64,000 nt of DNA from Brassica napus (lineage: Eukaryota > Streptophyta > Magnoliopsida > Brassicales > Brassicaceae). Positions within the stretch are counted from its first letter, which is position 1. Each line of letters begins with the position of its first letter. This document shows positions 1 through 10,883 of this stretch, in pieces. The translations under genes were made by a program, and so were the position numbers. The stretch covers positions 14,010,009-14,074,008 of the forward strand of contig NC_063442.1 of NCBI RefSeq assembly GCF_020379485.1. Direction: 5' to 3'. The notes under the pieces are model-generated. The model had not been told where the DNA came from, ran no database searches, and saw only the letters and a program-made list of their open reading frames with translations.

Positions 1-169
1 AATTGCGATTTTGCAAAGACACCAAAACTATGATTGAATAAAAATCTTCTTCTTCAAGTCGTGAATAAAGAAGTTTTTGAATGAGAAGTGATTGTTCTGC
101 GATTTTGCAAGACAACACGAGAATAAAGATGTTTTTGATGTTTTTAGTTTTGTTCAGGCTCTGATACCA
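1..169 (-). mobile_element. Internal edge of a Copia-like LTR retroelement, with primer-binding site
   Basis: The plus strand at 158-169 reads gctctgatacca, the reverse complement of TGGTATCAGAGC. That is the primer-binding site copied from initiator tRNA-Met in many Copia elements. It lies directly next to the LTR-like edge at 170, so an element on the minus strand runs off the left window edge. Positions 1-157 show no recognisable coding domain, only short repeated phrases (gcgattttgca occurs twice). Only the edge is visible, so autonomous or miniature status cannot be judged. Confidence 0.55.
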
Positions 170-367
170 TGACAAATTGATGAGAGTAAAGAACACAAAA
201 GTGTTTATGGAAGAATTATATTAGACTCTCATGAAAATAATGTTATAAGATGCATAGTTTATATAGAGAATAAATCAAACTAATTTCCTAAACTAATATG
301 AAATAGCATATAATAGATAATGATAAACTTCATATTCTAATATATTGATGTATATCCTAATATTGAC
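170..367 (-). mobile_element. Copia-like 5' LTR (about 200 bp)
   Basis: Starts TGACAAATTGA right after the tRNA-Met primer-binding site and ends near an imperfect inverted copy (tattgacta) around 360-367, as expected for a short LTR read on the minus strand. The outer end is uncertain because the terminal CA is not perfect and the partner LTR is outside the window. It abuts the intron side of the terpene synthase remnant, so the element probably inserted into or next to that gene. Confidence 0.4.
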
Positions 368-399
368 TATTGGATTGGATCGATCTTCTAGATCTCTCA

Positions 400-776
<377 letters not shown>

Positions 777-944
777 GTTCACCACTGATGATATGGGAAT
801 CGAGGATCCAGGTTTCACTACCAAATTTATAGGCACAATGTTTTTGTCTTTTTTTTGTCGGCCAATGTTTTTGTCGCATGAAAGGAATAATAACTTCATA
901 AAGAAGGAGATTTATTCTTTTATATTTTTTCTTTATTTGGTACT

Positions 945-1620
945 AAAAGCTGGTGTAACCGCAGCGGTTGCAGATGTGGTTGCGGGTGCAGTTGCGGACG
1001 TTTGCGGATGCGGATGGTTGCGGGTGCAGTTGTGGGCGTTTGTGGATACGCGTAGTTACGGTTTTAGGCGTTATTAAGAGATTTGTACGACTGGTACATC
1101 GGTTAGAAATTGGTGCGTTTGCGGGATACTTATGACTGGCTAACTACCAAGCGCATCAATGGTTAAATAATAAATCAATAATATTTAAATTTTATATAAT
1201 TATAAAAATATTAAATCATATTATTATAATAAACATAAAATTTATATTTATAAATTATACTATTAAATTTTTAAGAAATTATACAGAATATTTTGTTTTT
1301 AAATTTTATAGTATAAATTAAAATATAATATATATATATTTAGTATTAATGTTATTTTAATTTTTAAATTTAATTGAATATTTTATTCTTGAATTTATAT
1401 TGTTTTTTTGTAAAAAAAAGGAAAACATTTATCCTCCCGCAATCGCCCGTAACCGCAAACGGTAGCTAGAAGCATCTTTTGAATTTAAGAGGTCCAGAGC
1501 GGTTTGAAGCGCTTTATAGCATTTTCAGTGATTGTTTCAAACGCCAGCAACCACTATCAGCCGTAAAAACTGCGTTTGCGGGTGCTAGCGGGGAAACTAG
1601 TCATGCCCTAAGTGGATATG
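945..1620. mobile_element. Putative non-autonomous hAT-like element with G/C-rich subterminal repeats
   Basis: Left arm 955-1140 holds repeated gcggttgcggg-type words. Right arm 1435-1615 holds their reverse complements (cccgcaatcgcccgtaaccgc), around a very AT-rich core at 1145-1430. Inverted clusters of such words are usual at the ends of plant hAT elements. I could not find exact terminal inverted repeats or an 8-bp target duplication, so the limits are approximate. It codes for nothing I can support. Confidence 0.4.
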
Positions 1621-1697
1621 CAAACTGTAATTTTGTTTTTCATCTAATTTTTTGTTCTTTATCTAAACAAAATTTTATGGCCTCTCCACTTTCATCT

Positions 1698-2307
1698 AGG
1701 CCTCGGCGTTCAAACACCCGTTCGGATTCGAGTAATGTATTGTGAATTTTTAGGTATTTGGCTATAGGGATCTAGAACCCGTTCGGGTATTTTTACATAT
1801 CGGGTCGGTTCAGATGCTTTTAGTTCAGGTTCGGTTATTTCAGGTCGGGTTCGTAAATTTTTTTACCTAAAAATTTACAATTAACTTATATAATTATAAA
1901 AATTTAATAGGTTGGACAATTAATAGATTTGGAAACAAAACTTTAAAAATAGAAAGACATTAATCTAGTTGTTGTTTTGAGAAACTGAATACATGAACTA
2001 AGAAGCTTGACATGCATTTTAAGTGAATAATAAATTACTATATGCAACTATATGTATATTATCTGATCTTGAGTCATGTACAATATCAATATAAATATTT
2101 TGAATAAATGAGAGAATTAAACTACGAATATAGGATTAAACATACATATGTTCGGTTTTATTCGGATATCCGTTCGGGTTTAGATATTATCCGTCTGGAG
2201 GTTCAGATATCCAATCTCTCCTAACTCAATACCCATTAGGATATTTTGCTATATCGGTTCGAATTTGAATTCGTCGGATTCGACTGTCGGGTAAAATGCC
2301 CATGTCT
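1698..2307. mobile_element. Non-autonomous TIR element with CGGTTCGG-type arms
   Basis: The left end (aggcctcggcgttcaaac) and the reverse complement of the right end (agacatgggcattttacc) align over about 33 bases. Both continue into cccgttcggattcg-like repeats, and further ttcgggttcgg words fill 1780-1860 and 2150-2280. The centre is AT-rich without a reading frame. The superfamily is not assigned because no clear target duplication was seen. Confidence 0.45.
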
Positions 2308-2541
2308 ACTTACAACAGTTATTAAGATCTATTTCATTTTCAAGCTTTGCATAGATATTTGTATGAATATATTTTATAAATAAATATGCGTCTAAAACTC
2401 TCGTCAATAAATTTTCTGGAGAGAACGATTCTTGCGTCTTCACTCTACTGAAGTACGGGAACTTTTTTTTTTATCACCTGTACGCTGTAACTTAACAGAG
2501 AAGCAGATTTTTTGTTATATGCATTATTTCTGACTTCTCAG

Positions 2542-4573
2542 CACTACAAAAAAAACAGTGTAATTCCCAATGGAACACAATCTGTTAAGAATACTCAGGA
2601 ATTCCCGACGAGAAATCGACGAAACGCAGTCCATCAAATCTCGTCAAATAAAAAATTATAGACACAAACGGATCCATCGAAAATCCACTAGGAATTTGTC
2701 AACATTAATCTATTAACCAGATATTGACCCGCTATCTCAAGAGCGGATATATGTTTTGTTTTTAAATTTTTTTGTCTAATATAATTTATATGTTTGTGTG
2801 TTTATAATTATATTTTTGTATGATATGAATTTAATAGAATATATTATTTTTGTAAGTATATTAAATAAATCAAGTTTCATATGTACTTGTGTCTTTCCTT
2901 GTATCATATATGCATTTTTTTGTAATCATATTATGTTTTTATATGTGATCATATGATAGACTACATGTAAGGGTAAGAGTTCGGGTTCGATTCCGACTAT
3001 TCAAATATTGGTTTTTAGATGAGAGATTAAAACCTATTTGGATATTTATAAATTTTAGTTCGGATTGAGTTTGGATCATTACAGGTTCAGTTCAACTCAT
3101 TTAAATTATGTAAAAATATTAAAATACAAATATAGTCGCCCTTTAAATTATGTAAAGAAAAATTTGTTTTACTTTCTTTGAAAATTTTAATTTTTATAAT
3201 TGTATTTTTTTGTATTCATATTATATTTAGTATTAATTTAATTTAATCTATTTTGGTAGTTAAATTAATGTTAAACATAATATGATTAAAAAAATATAAA
3301 TTTAAAAATAAAAAACAAAACAAAAAATATACCCGCTAGAATCAAGTGCTTTTTAAAATAACCAGCAAAAAGTTGTAATCACAAATTTTTGCAAGTTTGA
3401 TGTAAACTTAATAAAATTCTAAGGATATTGTTTATTAGTATAATTTATGGCAGTTAATTTTCTTTCTAATAAAAAGGCAAAAATAAAAATACATATATTT
3501 TACTCTTCTTGACATCATATTGGGTATCTTCATTGTTTGAAATATTTTTTACTGGGTATTTCTTTTTGATGAAATGATATGGCATTAGTTGTATTAAAAA
3601 ATGGCATGGGCTATAGAAAACTATTACATAAGAAACGAAATCTATGAAATTAAAGTCACTCGACAGTTTTAGCTATATAAAAAGTGGGTCCCGATTATTT
3701 AGGAGTTTATAGTGGAAGTTATTTAGCGTACAAAGTAGTTAGTGTTAATTGTGTTTTAATAATATTGATATATGAAAATAATTGTTGGACACTATTTTTA
3801 TCAATGGGTCACACTACTGTTTTAATATAATAGATATTACCTCTCCTCCTTCACAAGATATCACCAAAAAACATGTTTCTTTTGATTATTTTTTATCGTC
3901 AATGGATAAACCTACTACAGATTCGGAGACAAATTCACTTACACAAAACTATGCAGATAGTATTAGAAACAAAGACAAAAAGTTGGAAACTGTTAGTAGT
4001 TCCCTACAGATTCCTGGGAATTCCTGACGGGTTCTCGGCGAATTTGGGATTTAGGAAATGAAATAAACATATTATATGTCAAATCGATACATTAAAGATC
4101 AACATTTCATTAGTGTAAAACATCATATGACATAACAAACACTCAATCATCGAAAATATAAAATATATGTATCCTAAATGGAATGAATTATAGACTTCAC
4201 ATTAACATTATATATACCTATAACGATTTTTTATTGGATCAATAATAATTTAAATTTGGTTTTATAAATATTTTAAAAAGTGTTTAGAGGTCACAAACCT
4301 TGTTAAATCATTTGTACACTGTCAACATATATTGTCAATATTTTTTTTTTGCTTTTGTAACCCAAAACTCAGATCCTTCGGGTATTTTTGGGGTAAATAT
4401 GCCAGTCCGTTGGGAATTTCCCTTTGATTTTTGAAGGATTGGAATATCTTTCCCTTCAGTTACCAAGAATTATTGGAAACACAAAATTTGAATATCTTTA
4501 AAAAAAACAGTGACATATTTCTGATAGAAGACATATTTCGTTAAGAATTCGTCGAGACTTTTTGTAATTGGGG
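2542..4573. mobile_element. Degenerate CACTA-like element remnant
   Basis: CACTACAAAAAAAACAGTG at 2542 is the standard start of plant CACTA (En/Spm) elements. It is followed by short direct and inverted words such as attcccgacgag and ctcgtca. A second cluster of the same words lies at 3990-4050 and 4390-4570, and 4555-4570 (ctttttgtaattg) could be the decayed opposite end. The stretch between is AT-rich, with no transposase that I can recognise. The 81- and 62-codon frames near 3800-4050 look like chance frames. Confidence 0.4.
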
Positions 4574-6049
4574 TTTTTTTCCAGGTGTTTTTCGCTTTCC
4601 CAACGGAATATACCATGACGGTGCTTCAAGAGAGGCATGCTTCCCAATGATGATCTATTGAAGGAACTAACAAATTAGGTTGATGCCTTCCCATCTTGTC
4701 AAAAAGGACACAATGAGGTGAGTTAAGGTATATGGTGGTTTGGTGTAACGCTGACTTGATTGGTTTTTAAGGCAATCAACATATGATTGGTCTGTTCAGG
4801 ACGGTCTTGAGATTTTAGAGGCTTTAGGCAATTTAATAAGGGTTTCGATTTTTTTCACAAATGTTGGGGGCCTATCGGTGGTGATGGTACATCGAGTTTC
4901 CAAGTATGGTCTTTTTTTTTTCCTTTTGTTTGCATGTTGTAGAACTAATCACTTGGAACCATGTTTTCGGAAAGCCGATTTCTACCAATAACTATCCTAA
5001 GAATTTATGGTAGCCCTTTCATGTGCGGCATGGAACGTCTTCCGGGCATGCTATCTTCGTCCTTGACGGTTGGTTTCTCAGTCTCGGTCAAATTTCCATT
5101 GCTGCTTCAAAATAAAAAGTATATATTCGACATGGAAATCTTTTATTGCAATACCTAATTCATTTTGTGCACTCAATTTTAAGTAAAATATAGAATTTGA
5201 TCCGTGCATCCACACTGATATTTATTTTTTCTCTTTCTAAAAGTAAATATTTAATTTTCATGATTTGTGATATAGTATATTTTAATATTTACCATATAAT
5301 TAATTGTATATTATTATGTTTCAAAAACATATTTTCATTGTGTGAATGTGATAATATAATTTTCTGCATTAAATTGGCATTTGTATTGTATCTTATTTAT
5401 AATGTATATATTAGTAAGATAGCATTTTGAATATTATTTGTATCAGTAATAATTAATTTTCAAATTATTAGCAACACATATTTATATATATCTAAAGCAA
5501 TCATGTACACTAATTTTGGTATTACGAAATCTATATTATATAAGTGAACTTGATGTTGCTAAAAATGGAGTACTGAATTTATAAAGAAAATCGACTTCAA
5601 ACATGTAAATATATCAACATAAATCATTTTTTGTTAAATCAATATAAATCATCAGATAACCATTATTAAATGTTAATATATGAGTCGCAAAGTATATTTT
5701 AGTCGAAATGTACATGAGAGCACGGCAAATGGAGAAATGGGAGACGTTGGCCAATGCTCGGAGAGGTGGGCGATGTTGACCAAAGCTCGGGAGATGTTGG
5801 TGATGTTGTCCATTGATGCTTCAGCTTCTTAATCTCCAAGTAATCTTTAAATTGGCTCTAGTTTGAATATCGATCCAGTTTCTAAGTCTTCAGTTCTACC
5901 ACAGCTCAATCATTCTATTCACAAGCTTGATGTAGCATATTTTTGTATTTCCAACAGGTTCAAGTTGTCCACTTAATTTTTGCGTCTCAAAAAAGCAATA
6001 TTACAATCATCAAAAAAAAAAAAAGAAATATAACTTTTCATTAATGGAT
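4574..6049. other. Gene-free stretch, AT-rich
   Basis: No reading frame here resembles a known family. Frames of 65 and 77 codons near 4960-5430 have the composition of random AT-rich DNA. A less AT-rich patch at 4580-5140 may be decayed transposon sequence. At 5740-5820 a word like gggagatgttgg is repeated three times with variation. No function can be supported. Confidence 0.6.
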
Positions 6050-6054
6050 ATTCA

Positions 6055-6655
6055 TGTTGGAATTTATAAGCACATGTCCAATTTTATATTATTCGAGTAT
6101 GATATTATCTATTTTGGACCTAATAGGCTGGTCCGCGTGGAAACCAAAAGGTTTAATACTAACTAGAATTAGATTTCTCTTTATATATTAGATTTTCTTT
6201 TGTCTAGTTTTCAATGTGGGACTTAGATTGGCATATCTCATTATTCTACTCAAACAAAGGACCACAATCGTCTTATGTTCATTCCTCCAGCAAATTGGAG
6301 ATGATCCTCTCAGAACTGAACTTCCAAGATCATCTTGACTTGATCTCTGCCGTATATCTTTCATTCCTAACTTAATGGGTACCATTCATATCTTGAGGAT
6401 ATTTTTGGTTTTCTTGTGGATTTCTCGTTAATCTGGCTCTGATACCAATTGTTGGAATTTATTAGTCCATGTCCAACTCAATATTATCCAATTAGTATGA
6501 TATTGTCTACTTTGGAACTAAAAAACTGGTCCGCATGGATTTACTTTTGGTTTTTTTCCCAAATGGTCTCATACTAATTAGACTTAGACTTTTCTTTATA
6601 TATTAGACTTTTACTTGTCTAACTTTCTATGGAGGACTTAGATTAACATCTCTCA
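6055..6655 (-). mobile_element. Complete TRIM (terminal-repeat retrotransposon in miniature)
   Basis: Two similar LTRs, 6055-6240 and 6450-6655, both start TGTTGGAATTTAT and end atctca. They flank only about 210 bp of internal DNA. The primer-binding site (gctctgatacca reversed, tRNA-Met type) sits just inside the right LTR at about 6437-6448, so the element reads on the minus strand. A perfect 5-bp target duplication attca flanks it (6050-6054 and 6656-6660). There is no coding capacity, so mobilisation would need enzymes from another element. The 65-codon minus frame across 6188-6385 is not a gene. The same family has a solo LTR at 40175-40379. Confidence 0.9.
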
Positions 6656-6994
6656 ATTCATGTATCACGTCAAATTTTCTTAATCAAGAACATGATTTCT
6701 CGTTTTCTTAAATATGACCTCTTTTTATTTCGAGTTTATGATTAAACAAATACTTTTCTGGATTTATCAAAAGTTCCACATTTGAAAATATTCTTTAGTA
6801 AAATATTACTGAATTGTTTATAGCAAAACTCAGTTTATGTACAATTTTAAAATACGTGAAAGAAAAAAGCTTAAAACATTATTTATTTAAATCTTTTAGT
6901 ATATTTTAAAAATATTACGAGTTTCATATTAAGATAGATTTTTCAGGTACTTGGCCCACATAGTAAGTCACAGATCGACTATATTTTAATTTTA
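6656..6994. other. Dispersed repeat edge and AT-rich spacer
   Basis: Positions 6656-6735 (tcttaatcaagaac, then tctcgttttcttaaatatg) recur almost unchanged at 30290-30345. The part before the TRIM insertion (6036-6054) matches 29036-29055 and 30258-30280. The TRIM therefore landed inside an older dispersed repeat. The rest is AT-rich with no gene. Confidence 0.6.
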
Positions 6995-7888
6995 ATTTTT
7001 TTTTGCTTAACTGTAAATCTTATATATATGAAAAGAGTTTACAAGATGATTTTATAAACTACAGTTTGCTAGCATGAAAAAAACATGCTATCAAATAAAA
7101 GATTTTGGAGAGGCGCTTTGCTAGATCAGCCAGAGGGCCATGAGATTCTTGAATTGTTTTCTGGTCTTACGAGCAGAGATTGTGTTCCTGACCATTCTGT
7201 CAACAAGCTTGAAGAGGTCATAGGCTGGTAGCATCTGTTCTTGTAAACTATGTTGTTTTTTTCAGTCCAAGTGTAGTAGATGATGACTTGGACATCAATA
7301 CTTCTTAAAGTTCGCGGTGACCGGGTGGAAGTCGAAGATGACCAACTCAGTAACTGCAACGAAGAAGTAAAAGTGATCGACACTTCAGAGAGCTTTTTGA
7401 GCATCAAACTCCATATAATCTGGGTATAGGGACAGTCAACAAAGAGATGATCCCTTGATTCATCTGAAGCCGAGCAGAGGCAGCAAGATGTTGGAATGAG
7501 CATTCCCCCAAGACGCAAGTCTTGTACGGGTGGGAAATCTATCTTGAACAGCAACCCACATATTGAATGCATGCTTGGGAGTATTCCCTTTGAACCATAC
7601 CGCTTTGAACCAAGGGCGGTGTGGCTGCCTTTCTCTGATAACATTCCAAGTCTTGGAAGAAGAGAAAGATTGCAGCTTCAATCCTTCAACTGTCCAAGAA
7701 TAATAATCCGGTCCTTGGTTTTCAGAAGGAACGTCTATTGTGGTCAAATAAGCGTGAAGTGACACCGCTTCATCTGATCTAGGTGATGGCAGATGCCACA
7801 GACCTGCTCGGGTGGCTTACGAGACAGTAGCATGTAGAGGAATTCGCAGAGCTTGGGTCCATTTACTCCGAGAATGTCCAGCAGCGGT
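6995..7888 (-). mobile_element. LINE fragment, 3' part (zf-RVT region)
   Basis: Minus-strand frames at 7765-7460 and 7644-7126 together encode the C-terminal region of a plant LINE polyprotein. The sequence runs from a WKAVWFKGxxPKHAF-like stretch to CxLCxxxxESRDHLFVDC, the zinc-binding reverse transcriptase domain (zf-RVT). The two frames overlap in different phases, so at least one frameshift is present and the protein is dead. A T-run at about 6992-7003 may be the 3' A-tail. The sequence stops exactly at the Athila target duplication gcggt and resumes at 21277. Confidence 0.8.
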
Positions 7889-9350
7889 TGATGTTAGGAG
7901 TTTTCAAGGCTCCTAAGACAAATGCTGTAGTATAAATGATTGTCGAACCAGTTCTGAGAGATATCAAAGCACCGAGAATGCAAGTAATCACTTAATCTAA
8001 GTGCAACCAATGATTTAGATGGGTTTTTAAACTATGACTAATTAAAAGAAATAACTAAATGATACTTTCTTAACTATTGGAAAAGAGAACTCATGGATAT
8101 AGGGATTAGACCTCGGGTGATCAAGTTTCGAACTAAAGATGGCAAACGATCAATCAATCTATTAACCTTAAGCTTGGACACGATCCTAAACAAACTCTAT
8201 GTCTAGATGAATGTTCATTTACTTAACACAATTCAAACATCAAATGTCTTTGGTTGAATAATATGAAAGCAATCATAACTAGCAAGTCCAATGGCTATCT
8301 TAGCACCTCTAACAACAAATGTCTTTGGCAAAGTATGCTAAAAGCTAAGAAGAGTTGTCTCGGGCATTTCCTCGAACACCTTTCGGGGGGGAAATGCCTA
8401 AGGCTCAACTACTGAGTGGCCAACTCAGAAGATGCATTATGCTCACTCAACTAGCAAGGAAATATGAATGACCTACACTAAAACATCCTAGTTCTAACCT
8501 AATCACCCTCAATCAACCCATGAATTTAAAAGGTGATTACTCACTAATCTCCATGATTCCTCTTAAACCCATGTTGGATTTCAGATTAATCATGTAGAGA
8601 AACACAGGAAATAGATAAGAACACAGAATTCTCAATAATAAACTGATCAATTGATTCAAAGAGATCACTTTCCAAAGGTTTTTGGTGGTTTTTCTAAGAA
8701 CAAAGATGATCTGCCTCCTGGTGGCTTACAGAGTATTAAAACATAGGTTTAGAAAATAAAAACGTGCATAATGAAATGACCAAAAGGCCCTTGAGAAATC
8801 ATAAGTTCGAGTGAAATGAGACGCGCAGCGACCTCGGCTCGTCGCTCCGACAAGTCGCTCCAGGCTTCGGGAGCGACCTCGCTGGGTCGCTGCGAGAGGT
8901 CGCTCCGAGAGCGATTTCGTGTCTCCGAGAACCAAAATGGCGAGCGACTTCTCCCTGTCGCTCTGGTAAGGTCGCTCCAAGCTTCGGGAGCGACTTCAGC
9001 ACGTCGCTCTGGAAGGTCGCTCCGAGGTCAAAATGTGTGTCTCCGGATGTGAAAACGCGAGCGACTTTGTGCAGTCGCTCTGGATGAGTCGCTCCGGGAT
9101 GTGGTGCACAGCGACCTCATGCCGTCGCTCCGAGAAGTCGCTCCAGGCAGTGCTCGTCCAAAGACCACTCTAATCACCTCCTTTGAGCTCCAAATGCACC
9201 CAAATGTCTCCAGAAACTCCATGTGGTACTCAAATACCTGATAGAGACATATGTATGCAAAATGCAACCTAGACATGGCTAAATCCTAATCTATATGATG
9301 AAAATGCACATGAATAAATGGATAAAACAATGTAAATATGCAAGATATCA
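7889..9350 (-). repeat. Athila left LTR (3' LTR of the element)
   Basis: Starts tgatgttaggag and ends caagatatca, giving TG...CA ends with a 4-bp inverted tgat/atca. It is followed at 9351 by the polypurine tract complement. Differences from the right LTR include a G7 versus G12 run in the 8380s, a 5-bp length change near 8515, a missing taa unit near 8636 and single changes near 8212, 8277, 8524, 8581, 8997, 9188 and 9326. It contains the AGCGAC/GTCGCT array at 8827-9142. Confidence 0.95.
8827..9142. repeat. AGCGAC-8-GTCGCT array in the left Athila LTR
   Basis: AGCGAC is followed after exactly 8 bases by its reverse complement GTCGCT, and usually by another GTCGCT after 7 or 8 bases. I count six such exact pairs, plus one degenerate site, in 316 bases. 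A higher-order period of about 117 is seen between the words cgAGCGAC at 8943 and 9060. The frames translated through it (RSLQASGATS-like) are artefacts of the repeat. Confidence 0.95.
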
Positions 9351-9365
9351 ACTCCCCCAAACTTG
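9351..9365 (-). promoter_or_regulatory. Polypurine tract of the Athila element
   Basis: On the minus strand it reads caagtttgggggagt, directly against the 3' LTR. This is the plus-strand DNA priming site of reverse transcription. The same 14-nt word recurs at 10767-10780. Confidence 0.85.
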
Positions 9366-9965
9366 TTCTTTTACTTGTCCTCAAGTGAACTTTCTAGAAC
9401 TCATAAGGAGAGAGGTTTGAAGGTGGGAGCTCATAGCCAAAAGAAACACAACTAGCAAACATAATTAGCACACTCTCTTATTACACTCTAGCTTCTCTAG
9501 GCCTATCTCAACTCCTTTTGTCCCTACACTCATCATCAAGCATCCACACATTCAAATCAACCAACTCTCACATTCATTAAGCACAAAACATCAGGTGAAT
9601 TCTTGCAAATGGTCCGTTGGTCCAAGTCATTTGGTTGGGTAAGGGAAGGCTTTTATTCAAGTGATTCAAGAGGTTCAAAACATATGATCTTTAAGGTGGT
9701 TTACTCTCAAAACAAGTAGCCTTGACATTGCACATAATATATCTAAGAAAGGGACCAACTCATGCATACAATGCTCAATCTCCATTGTTCTACCTTTTCC
9801 CAAACATACAATTACACAATCATTCCCAAATGTCAAACCCAACTCACATCTCTCACCAAAAGATCCTAAGAACTTTAACTCTTTCTTTTTGAAATCTACA
9901 AGGGATTTTTCTACAACCTCAAAACATTTCTTAGCTCCTAACAACTTTGCTAGCCCCCTTTTCTT

Positions 9966-9967
<2 letters not shown>

Positions 9968-10030
<63 letters not shown>
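9968..10030 (-). repeat. 63-nt homopolymer (A tract on the element's sense strand)
   Basis: A pure run of T on the plus strand, preceded by ttctttc. In element sense it is a 63-nt poly(A) inside the 3' noncoding region, not at an end. The exact length may be affected by sequencing. Confidence 0.9.
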
Positions 10031-10032
<2 letters not shown>

Positions 10033-10766
10033 GTTGGGGGCCAAGACTTTTCAAAACTAGAGCTAGAGGTTCTCTACTTATCCCAGAAAATCAATTCACT
10101 TAAGCACAAAGAGTCTATCCTTTTTATTTTTCATTTCTCCCAAATCATGATCACAACACTCACCCTCCCACCTATAGCTAGACAATAGAGTGTCCAATCT
10201 AGCAAAAATGAAGATCAAGCATTGTCGTTCCCGATACTCTCAACATTATGCACATGTAAGACTTTCCGAAGAAGGCCTCACTCATCAAACAATGAAAGCT
10301 TAAAAGGAAGGAAAGGTTTTGGGAGTGGTCTACCACTAGAGTTTGTCAAAAAGATTGGCATAAAAGATGTGACAACTCAAGTGTGTATAGCCATGACTCA
10401 GTACACAAGGGACCCTAAGCAAGAAGCATTAAGTTAATTCAGTTCAAATAAGGTTGTAGTTGGCTTCAAAGACTGAGTTTCAGCAATCAACAAGTTTCAA
10501 GAAGAGTTTTCAAGGCTCGAAACATACAAGTCTTTTCGAGAGGTGCATGGCTACTCAATGGTGCAACGTAGTGTTCTTTACAAGGCTTTTAAAATCATTG
10601 CTCCCAATGCAAGTGAATGCAACCTATATGCTCTAGACTCTCCTAATGGTGCAAATGATGCAAACTAAATGAAAAACTCTTTTTTTTTTTTTTTTATGCA
10701 AATAGGTGTGCAATGCATGACTCAAATGAAACACAATCAAAGCAAACATGATCAAATGCTTGGTAC

Positions 10767-10780
10767 CTCCCCCAAACTTG
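10767..10780 (-). promoter_or_regulatory. Second polypurine-tract copy
   Basis: The word ctcccccaaacttg is identical over 14 bases to the tract at 9352-9365. It lies just after the end of the env-like frame in element sense. It could act as an internal plus-strand priming site or be a relic of a duplicated 3' end. Confidence 0.5.
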
Positions 10781-10883
10781 AGTTACACAGTCTCTGTGTT
10801 GTCAAAGAAAGAGGGAGATACCGAGAAGAAAACTAATATGCAAAAATGAAATGGTATATACAAGGGAGAGAGAGAAGTACCTC

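Larger units (their letters stand above)
9366..10883 (-). other. Athila 3' noncoding region between env-like frame and polypurine tract
   Basis: About 1.5 kb with no convincing gene. An 89-codon minus frame (9944-9675) is open but unrecognised. The region contains the 63-nt T run and is bracketed by two identical polypurine-tract words. Long 3' leaders of this kind are usual in Athila elements. Confidence 0.6.

Noticed and set aside
5197..5430. 77-codon hydrophobic frame
   Set aside because: Phe/Ile/Tyr-rich composition expected from AT-rich noncoding DNA, with no neighbours or homology to support it.
8816..9150. CRISPR-like regularly spaced repeats
   Set aside because: The repeats are 6-nt palindromic words with 7-8 nt spacers inside a plant LTR. 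CRISPR repeats and spacers are far longer and prokaryotic.
8726..9276. Several 60-84 codon frames on both strands in the LTRs, and the same at 20669-20973
   Set aside because: They arise from the AGCGAC/GTCGCT repeat. Frames on both strands have the same Arg/Ser/Leu pattern and no start or stop conservation.
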